From FEN-987 sp035524675 (GTDB taxonomy: Archaea; Thermoproteota; Bathyarchaeia; 40CM-2-53-6), in assembly GCA_035524675.1 (NCBI GenBank), contig DATKOK010000003.1, positions 1 through 6,507 on the forward strand: a stretch of 6,507 nucleotides of DNA. Reading direction: 5' to 3'. Below, piece after piece: positions 1-5,218 of the stretch. A program made the position numbers and the translations under genes. Under the pieces are notes generated by a model, which saw nothing but the letters and a program-made list of their open reading frames with translations, was not told the DNA's origin and searched no databases. Numbering within the stretch: the first letter of the stretch is position 1; every line of letters begins with the position of its first letter.

Positions 1-1167
1 TCGCCTATTGCGAGCATCGTTTCGGCTGGTATCTCGAAGTTCGGCGTTCGCGACGGAATCTACGGCAGAGAACTCTTCGCTGAAGCAGAGAAGGAAGCAG
101 TTGATCGGTGCCCGAACCTTGACCCTCAAAAGGACGTGCAAGCACTCTTTGTCGGGATGATGAGCGAATCATATGAGCATCAAGCGCATGTTGCGCCGTT
201 ATTACTCGATTGGGTCGGTTTACTCCCTAAACCCGCGTTCCGAACCGAGGGTGCATGTGCCTCGTCAAGCGTGGCCCTCAGATCCGCCTTGTTCTCCATC
301 GCGTCGGGCATATACGACATTGTTCTTGTGGGAGGAGTGGAGAAGATGACACATGTCAGCACTACAGGCGTAACTGAAATTCTTGCTATGGCCTCTGACT
401 TTCCGTTCGAGCAGTGGCACGGGATTTCGTTCCCAGGAATCTTTGGGATGATGGCAGTGGATCACATGCACCGCTACGGGACGACTGAAGAGCAATTAGC
501 GAAGGTCGCCGTAAAGAACCATGAGCACGGCGTGTTGAATGCAAAAGCTCACTTTCAGAAGCGCATCACAGTAAGCGATGTCCTCTCCTCACAACCTGTT
601 GCTTGGCCTCTCAAGCTCTACGATTGCTGTCCGCGCAGTGACGGAGCCAGCTGCATAATACTTACTTCGCCGAAGATCGCGAAGAAGTTCACAGATACTC
701 CTGTTAACATTATCGGATCAGGGCATGCGCAAGATACTCTAAGTTTAGCTGAGAGGGAAAACTTCAGCACGATGCAGGTTACGAAACTCGCTTCTCACCA
801 AGCGTACGCCATGGCAAAGGTCACTCCTCAAGATATCGACGTGGCTGAAGTTCATGACTGCTTCACCATCGCCGAAATAATGGCTTACGAGGATCTGGGT
901 TTCTGTAAACCAGGAGAAGGAGGAAAACTGATCGACGAAGGGCAGACGCACATCGGGGCGCGGATTCCAATTAACACTAGCGGCGGATTAAAAGCGAAGG
1001 GGCATCCAGTAGGCGCAACTGGAGTAGCTCAAGCATGCGAGATATTCTTGCAGCTCACAAACCAAGCTGGAAAACGTCAAGTATCTGACGCGAAGATTGG
1101 GCTTACACAGAACGTAGGGGGAGCTGCTTCCACAGGTCTAGTACACGTGTACCAACGAGGAGACTGA
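1..1167 (+). CDS. Thiolase (acetyl-CoA C-acetyltransferase, SCP-x/archaeal type), 5' end outside window
   Basis: The frame is open from base 1, so the first GTG at 136 is internal. The 388 visible residues probably lack only a few N-terminal ones, because the usual opening beta strand and KFG motif are at residues 5-15. The likely reaction is condensation of two acetyl-CoA to acetoacetyl-CoA, or its reverse, in the cytoplasm. The nucleophilic Cys is residue 86 in GACASSS (codon 256-258). An EVHDCF motif gives His285 and Cys287, and GGLKAKGHPVGATG gives the GHP histidine at 335. NVGG near residue 371 stands where classical thiolases have a CxG motif, which is typical of the SCP-x branch. In archaea this protein type forms a complex with a DUF35 protein and HMG-CoA synthase. 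The DUF35 gene follows after four bases, so a mevalonate-pathway role is most likely. A role in fatty-acid or other acyl-CoA metabolism cannot be excluded. The family call is firm and the substrate is inferred. Confidence 0.93.
   Translation, partial: SPIASIVSAGISKFGVRDGIYGRELFAEAEKEAVDRCPNLDPQKDVQALFVGMMSESYEHQAHVAPLLLDWVGLLPKPAFRTEGACASSSVALRSALFSIASGIYDIVLVGGVEKMTHVSTTGVTEILAMASDFPFEQWHGISFPGIFGMMAVDHMHRYGTTEEQLAKVAVKNHEHGVLNAKAHFQKRITVSDVLSSQPVAWPLKLYDCCPRSDGASCIILTSPKIAKKFTDTPVNIIGSGHAQDTLSLAERENFSTMQVTKLASHQAYAMAKVTPQDIDVAEVHDCFTIAEIMAYEDLGFCKPGEGGKLIDEGQTHIGARIPINTSGGLKAKGHPVGATGVAQACEIFLQLTNQAGKRQVSDAKIGLTQNVGGAASTGLVHVYQRGD
1157..1162 (+). promoter_or_regulatory. Ribosome binding site of the DUF35 gene
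   Basis: GAGGAG lies nine bases before the ATG at 1172, inside the last codons of the thiolase gene. It supports that start and suggests translation of the two genes from one transcript. Confidence 0.6.
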
Positions 1168-1171
1168 ACAA

Positions 1172-1618
1172 ATGCCAGATAGCTCCAGGCAGGAGAGCAA
1201 AACCGTTTTCAATAAGGACGAAGCTGGAACCGTACTGCCAACGATACAGAACTTCTACAATTACTGTTCAGAACGAAGACTCATGGGCACAAGGTGCGTG
1301 AAATGTGGTGCGTTAATGTGCCCACCTCGGGCGATCTGTCGGAAATGTCTAAGTGACAAGTTTCAATGGGTCGAGTTCGAAGGACATGGTAAACTCCTCA
1401 CCTATACTATAATTCACTTCCCACCCACCCAGTTCCAGGCCCTTGCCCCGTACGCTGTCGGAATCGTCAAGCTCCAAGAGGGACCGCAATTATCAACCAT
1501 GATCAAGAACGTGAAGGTTGAGGAGATACGAATAGGAATGCCCTTGCATGTAGACTATGAAACAGCCATCCCGAAGGAATGGCCAAGATGGGCGAGATAC
1601 TTTTTCAAGCCAGAGTGA
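1172..1618 (+). CDS. DUF35 / Zn-ribbon OB-fold acyl-CoA-binding protein, thiolase partner
   Basis: This is a 148-residue protein with the standard two-part DUF35 architecture. An N-terminal helix (about 22-38, TIQNFYNYCSERRLMG) leads into a rubredoxin-like zinc ribbon with Cys42, Cys45, Cys56 and Cys59. An OB-fold follows (about 63-140), containing the conserved GKLLTYTIIH strand and an APYAVGIVKL segment. The protein is not expected to be an enzyme. In the structurally characterised archaeal complex of acetoacetyl-CoA thiolase, HMG-CoA synthase and DUF35, it bridges the two enzymes and holds the CoA moiety, so that acetoacetyl-CoA is channelled. Position four bases after the thiolase stop and a strong ribosome binding site fit co-expression and physical partnership. 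All four zinc ligands are present. The length is normal for the family. The HMG-CoA synthase gene, if linked, would lie left of the window. Confidence 0.92.
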   Translation: MPDSSRQESKTVFNKDEAGTVLPTIQNFYNYCSERRLMGTRCVKCGALMCPPRAICRKCLSDKFQWVEFEGHGKLLTYTIIHFPPTQFQALAPYAVGIVKLQEGPQLSTMIKNVKVEEIRIGMPLHVDYETAIPKEWPRWARYFFKPE

Positions 1619-1685
1619 TCACAAGGCTAGAATTCTCCTTCACCCGTCCTTGCCGTATTCCAATTAGAATAATCGAATCTGCAAA

Positions 1686-1696
1686 TTATTAATATA
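1686..1696 (+). promoter_or_regulatory. Putative archaeal TATA-box promoter of the methionine operon
   Basis: TTATTAATATA is the A/T-rich core of the 121-base gap between the DUF35 gene and the MetE-half gene, and resembles an archaeal TATA box. It is preceded by CAAA, a possible weak BRE. At the usual archaeal spacing, transcription would begin near 1716-1722, leaving a short leader before the GTG at 1740. A weak AAGG at 1727-1730 could serve as ribosome binding site. The rest of the gap shows only a pyrimidine-rich run (about 1637-1652) that might help end the upstream transcript, and no convincing hairpin. This call rests on base composition and position alone. Confidence 0.42.
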
Positions 1697-1739
1697 GGAA
1701 TATGGTGACGGAGCGCCGCTAAGTCGAAGGCGAAGTGCA

Positions 1740-2684
1740 GTGTACGAAGTTCATTTGACCGGTACCTTCCCCAGACCAGAGCAACTCATTGACGTCTCGA
1801 GGCGCTTCGACCGCGGAAGAACGAGCGACAGCGAACTCCAAGAGAGTCTAACACATTCAGCCAGAGAACTGATAGAGTTGCAAATTTCGAATGGACTGAA
1901 CTTATTGGTAGACGGCCAGTTGAATTGGCAAGATCTGTTTAGACCGTTCGCTGATCTTTTCGCAGGAATTGAAGCTGGCACCTTGACAAGATGGTTTGAC
2001 AATAATACGTTCTATCGAACACCGATCGTGATAGATAACGTAAAACGAACTGACATAGCCGTTACGAAATATTATCGGGCCGATCTGATGCGCACGGGGA
2101 GGCGCAAAGCGATAATGCCTGGCCCGTACACCTTCGCTAAACTTTCAGAAAACACTACTTATTCCAGTTTCGCCGACCTCGTAGATGATCTGGCCCATTC
2201 ACTAGCAACTGTATCGCGCGAGCTGACTGACATTGGGTACGAATTCCAGCAGTTTAATGAACCATCACTTTGCACGGCAACCGTAGAAGAATTGGAAATG
2301 GCTAAACGCGGATTCGAGACCATAGCGAAGAGCAGTCCGACAATAATGCTTCAGACTTACTTCGGCAACTTAAGCCACATCATCAACGAGCTCGTCAACT
2401 TTCCTGTTGATTGCATTGGTGTTGACTTCTACGCTAATGACATCAGCATCCTAGAGGAATGCACCTTCAGTAAAGACATAAGCTGCAATTGCATCGACGG
2501 TCGTAACTCTCTAATTGAACCCGCAGAGCGAATCGTTGAGCTGGTGACTAACGCAAGGGACGCCGTCGAACCTCACCGAATATATGTTGGCCCAAATTGT
2601 GATCTTGAGTTTCTACCCTACCCCGTGGCCGAGAGAAAAGTGCAACTTTTGGGGGAGGTGAGGAGGAAGCTGAATGGCCAATAA
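1740..2684 (+). CDS. MetE N-terminal-half homologue (split cobalamin-independent methionine synthase)
   Basis: This 314-residue TIM-barrel protein belongs to the cobalamin-independent methionine synthase superfamily and resembles the N-terminal half of full-length MetE (about 750 residues). Landmarks are TGTFPRP (7-13), DGQLNWQDL (58-66), a MPGPYTFAKLS segment (126-136), QFNEP (171-175), LQTYFGN (204-210), IDGRN (252-256) and PNCDLEFLP (285-293). The zinc-binding HxC of the catalytic half is replaced by QTY (205-207), so this protein should not activate homocysteine itself. In full-length MetE the N-terminal barrel helps bind the folate polyglutamate tail, and this half probably does the same with its neighbour. 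The GTG start has no in-frame ATG, GTG or TTG between it and the stop at 1695, and it places the GTFPRP motif where relatives have it. The gene overlaps the catalytic half by 11 bases. A stand-alone core methyltransferase using another methyl donor is the alternative. Confidence 0.85.
   Translation: MYEVHLTGTFPRPEQLIDVSRRFDRGRTSDSELQESLTHSARELIELQISNGLNLLVDGQLNWQDLFRPFADLFAGIEAGTLTRWFDNNTFYRTPIVIDNVKRTDIAVTKYYRADLMRTGRRKAIMPGPYTFAKLSENTTYSSFADLVDDLAHSLATVSRELTDIGYEFQQFNEPSLCTATVEELEMAKRGFETIAKSSPTIMLQTYFGNLSHIINELVNFPVDCIGVDFYANDISILEECTFSKDISCNCIDGRNSLIEPAERIVELVTNARDAVEPHRIYVGPNCDLEFLPYPVAERKVQLLGEVRRKLNGQ
2660..2666 (+). promoter_or_regulatory. Ribosome binding site of the MetE catalytic half
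   Basis: GAGGAGG ends seven bases before the ATG at 2674, with a second GGAGGTG just upstream at 2654-2660. Both lie inside the end of the preceding gene. This strong site fixes the start of the downstream gene and shows that the two halves are translated separately and not as one protein broken by a sequencing error. Confidence 0.72.
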
Positions 2685-3810
2685 GCTGTTCCCTACACAA
2701 GAAATCGGCAGCCTACCCAAGGCGCCTTGGCTTCTCTCCTACTTGCGCGGCAGCGATTTGGATCAATCTGATCTCAATCACTTACAGAAATGGTCAGAAA
2801 GCTCAGGCTTTGAAGGGAAAGACGAAGCGCTGGAAATTCTAAGTCAAACGAAGACGAAGGAAAAGGAGCTACGCCTGCGTCAATTAGCATCGTTGTTTGG
2901 CATACGGTTCCTAGAATCATCCGGGCTTGATGTCGTGTACGACGGAGAGGCAAATCGGATAGAGATGTACGAACACGCGATCAAGAACGCAAACGGTTTC
3001 AAATTCTACGGAAGAGTTCGTTCATTCGACAATCGATACTACAGAAAAGCTTCTTGCGTGAGCAAGGTGGGGTTCCGCACCCCCTACCATTCAGACGAAT
3101 TCGAATATGTTCTAAGACACGCGAGGAAGCAGGTGAAAGTTCCTATCACAGGACCATACACTCTAGCTGAATGGTCATTCAACGAATTCTACCAAGAAAA
3201 ACGCATGAATCAGGGCACCGACCTAAAGACGACCAAACAACAAGCAAAGAGAGAATTCCTGCTAGACATTGCCAGCGAACTGCTCAAGCCGAATATCGAT
3301 TCTCTCGTACGAGCAGGCGCTCGGTGGGTGCAAATCGACGAACCCGCTTTGGCCACGCGACCTGAAGACGTCCCGCTGTTCGTTGAAGCCTTCAACGAAT
3401 GTACACACGGGATAGATTGTAAACTGAGCGTACATATATGCTATAGCAACTACGCGTCACTATACCCACACATCTTAGAACTGAAGAATTGCAGCCAACT
3501 TGCCCTTGAATTCGCAAATCGCGACAGCAGCAGACGTTCGGCGTATGAACAACTACGATTGATGAAGGATGCAGGCGATACTCGCGAAATAGGACTAGGC
3601 GTGGTCGACGTCCACGTCAACGCTGTCGAAGAACCGAAAGTCGTATCGGCGAGGATTCTCGAAGCCGCAAAGTACGTTGAGCCTGCTAAGATCTACGTGA
3701 ACCCTGATTGCGGACTCCGAACACGCCCTTGGGAGGTGGCATACAATAAACTTCGCAATATGGTTACAGGAGCAGATCTTGCAAGAAAATCATTAGGCGC
3801 ATCTCATTGA
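2674..3810 (+). CDS. metE: Methionine synthase, cobalamin-independent, catalytic (MetE C-terminal) half
   Basis: This 378-residue protein transfers a methyl group to homocysteine to give methionine. The zinc site of the MetE C-terminal barrel is complete: His254 and Cys256 (VHICYSNY), Glu279 (ALEFAN) and Cys346 (NPDCGLRTR), with spacing close to that of E. coli MetE (His641, Cys643, Glu665, Cys726). The substrate-binding IDEPAL is at 221-226 and an ITGPYTLAEWS loop at 158-168. The N-terminus has its own family opening, TQEIGSLPK (8-16), showing that this is a natural protein start. It lacks the folate-binding N-terminal barrel of long MetE, which is encoded separately just upstream. It overlaps that gene by 11 bases and the MetF gene by four. 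The linked MetF argues for a methyl-pterin donor. Methyl donation by a corrinoid protein, as proposed for the core (Mes) methionine synthases, is the alternative. Confidence 0.92.
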   Translation: MANKLFPTQEIGSLPKAPWLLSYLRGSDLDQSDLNHLQKWSESSGFEGKDEALEILSQTKTKEKELRLRQLASLFGIRFLESSGLDVVYDGEANRIEMYEHAIKNANGFKFYGRVRSFDNRYYRKASCVSKVGFRTPYHSDEFEYVLRHARKQVKVPITGPYTLAEWSFNEFYQEKRMNQGTDLKTTKQQAKREFLLDIASELLKPNIDSLVRAGARWVQIDEPALATRPEDVPLFVEAFNECTHGIDCKLSVHICYSNYASLYPHILELKNCSQLALEFANRDSSRRSAYEQLRLMKDAGDTREIGLGVVDVHVNAVEEPKVVSARILEAAKYVEPAKIYVNPDCGLRTRPWEVAYNKLRNMVTGADLARKSLGASH

Positions 3811-4703
3811 CGCGCCTCTCTGACATTCTTGCAGCCAAAGGACGTATCTTAACAACAGAGTTCCTCCCCCCGAACTCCCCGGACCTGAGCGGATTAGTAA
3901 AAGCTGCGTTGAATATTGCACATGTGGTAGACTGCATCAGCATTCCCGAGATCAAAGCAAATTACAATAACATACCTAGACACCGAATGAACCCGTTCCA
4001 CGCAGCACTCAAGATTCGAGATTTAACAGGCGTCGAAACTCTATTCCATCTGACTCCTCGTGATTACAACAAGAATGCCGTAGCCGGCATGTTACTCGCA
4101 GCAGCGCAGTCCAAACTGCATAATCTGCTAGTAATTGGTGGCGACAAATACAGCTACGATGAGACTATTAGCATAGCCAAGAACGTATACGACTTCGCCA
4201 ACAGTGTCGAAATGATCAAAGGCATAAGACGTTTTGAGGAGGAGTTCGGCATAGTTCCCTCCGAGAGATTCTTCGTAGCCGCCGGAACTGACCCATCTAT
4301 TCTGTACTCGCGAAACAAGGCTAAGATCGAAAAGGAAATGGGTAGGCTCGTGGGCAGGCAAGATGCTGGAGCCGATGCCATCCAAACTCAACCCGTCTTC
4401 GATTTGAGCTGCCTCGAATTCATTGACATAGCCCGAGAGCATGGGATCGAAGTTCCGTTTATGATTGGATTACTGCCACTCCAAGGCGAAGCCGATGCCA
4501 ACTACATCGAAAAGAGGTTCGCCATAACCATTCCATCCGAATACAAACTGTCTATACGAGATCGGCATGATGGCGAGAAGAAAGCCTGTGAACTGGCAGT
4601 CGAGCTGATACGGAAGGGCGTGACCTGCCTGCATATTTATCCGCGTGAAGATCCAGGTTTCGTACTGCGAGTTGCCAATGCGATCGTGAGCAAACCTGAC
4701 TAA
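3807..4703 (+). CDS. metF: Methylenetetrahydrofolate reductase (MetF family)
   Basis: This 298-residue protein matches E. coli MetF (296 residues) in length and fold landmarks. It should reduce 5,10-methylene-tetrahydrofolate, or a related archaeal pterin, to the 5-methyl form using a bound flavin. TTEFLPP (16-22) carries the catalytic glutamate Glu18, equivalent to E. coli Glu28. HLTPRDYN is at 81-88. VIGGD (109-113) gives Asp113, equivalent to the flavin-tuning Asp120. QTQPVFD (193-199) matches the TQFFFD folate site, and LHIYP (275-279) matches the C-terminal HFYTLN. The TTG start forms a TTGA overlap with the stop of the MetE gene, indicating translational coupling. A weak AGGCG lies seven bases upstream, and no ATG is available before the TTEF motif. 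The linked methionine synthase halves are the expected users of its product. The electron donor and the exact pterin cannot be read from the sequence. Confidence 0.92.
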   Translation: MTRLSDILAAKGRILTTEFLPPNSPDLSGLVKAALNIAHVVDCISIPEIKANYNNIPRHRMNPFHAALKIRDLTGVETLFHLTPRDYNKNAVAGMLLAAAQSKLHNLLVIGGDKYSYDETISIAKNVYDFANSVEMIKGIRRFEEEFGIVPSERFFVAAGTDPSILYSRNKAKIEKEMGRLVGRQDAGADAIQTQPVFDLSCLEFIDIAREHGIEVPFMIGLLPLQGEADANYIEKRFAITIPSEYKLSIRDRHDGEKKACELAVELIRKGVTCLHIYPREDPGFVLRVANAIVSKPD

Positions 4704-5218
4704 CGGACCTGGACAAGCAAGTCATCCTTTCTCACAGTATCTCCTTCTCGCACTTTGATCGAAGCCACGCGTCCAGATTTGTGGGACACAACTTCGTTTT
4801 GCATCTTCATCGCTTCAAGTATAACTAATGGGGAACCTACAGACACTTCTTCGCCGGGTTTGACAAGGATGCTGGTTATTCTACCGGGCATGCTGGCATG
4901 GATCTCTCCACTCCCATCTCCAGATCTCGAATGTTTAGGTTGGATATCCTCAATCCGCATCGGTGTGACTGTGAAGAGAAACGGTAATCCGCCCATCCAA
5001 ATTTCCACTCGATTCGATCCAAGTGATCTTACTTTTGCGTGAACCCGTGTCCCTGAGTGCCTGATCGCCCATGCTGAGATCTCGCCTGGATCGTCGCAAA
5101 CGCACTCAATGATCTCATTCTTCATTCGTACTCGAAATTCTCTCCTATTCTTGGGTTCTACGGTAACGCCGAATATCCTTTCGGTACTTTGGACCCTGTA
5201 AGTGCGCAAATCTACCAA
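4700..5218 (-). CDS. accB: Biotin carboxyl carrier protein of acyl-CoA carboxylase
   Basis: This 172-residue protein carries the carboxybiotin between the carboxylase and carboxyltransferase sites. The C-terminal biotinyl domain (about 104-172) has the classic EAMKM motif at 135-139, with the biotinylated Lys138 at codon 4805-4807. Hairpin glycines lie on either side of it (PGEEV, EGDTV). The N-terminal 90 residues are beta-rich, with no obvious catalytic motif, and probably correspond to the BT-type barrel that docks biotin carboxylase in propionyl-CoA carboxylase alpha chains. A polar linker (94-104) joins the two. The length is close to that of separate archaeal AccB proteins. The TTG at 5218 overlaps the upstream gene by seven bases. 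A second in-frame TTG at 5209, two bases after that gene's stop and nine bases after an AAGG, is an equally good start. Its stop overlaps the convergent metF stop. Confidence 0.93.
   Translation of the reverse strand: MVDLRTYRVQSTERIFGVTVEPKNRREFRVRMKNEIIECVCDDPGEISAWAIRHSGTRVHAKVRSLGSNRVEIWMGGLPFLFTVTPMRIEDIQPKHSRSGDGSGEIHASMPGRITSILVKPGEEVSVGSPLVILEAMKMQNEVVSHKSGRVASIKVREGDTVRKDDLLVQVR

Noticed and set aside
1622..1652. CAAGG and CCTTG arms after the DUF35 gene, as a possible terminator hairpin.
   Set aside because: The stem would be only five pairs with a loop of more than 20 bases and no following T run, so it is not supported.
1702..1722. A short ATG frame (six codons plus stop) ahead of the methionine operon, as a possible leader peptide.
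   Set aside because: It would begin upstream of the transcription start expected from the TATA-like box at 1686-1696, has no ribosome binding site, and its six residues show no Met run or other sign of attenuation control.
2674..2684. A sequencing frameshift breaking one long MetE into two pieces.
   Set aside because: The downstream protein has its own family-type N-terminus (TQEIGSLPK), a strong ribosome binding site in front of its ATG, and no linker residues running between the frames.
4128..4442. A 104-residue open frame on the minus strand within metF.
   Set aside because: It lies wholly inside a well-supported MetF gene on the other strand, has no recognisable domain and no ribosome binding site of note.
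4371..4500. The ten-base sequence GCCGATGCCA occurs twice inside metF, at 4371-4380 and 4491-4500.
   Set aside because: Both copies are in ordinary coding sequence encoding Ala-Asp-Ala dipeptide contexts, with no further similarity around them, so chance is the simplest explanation.
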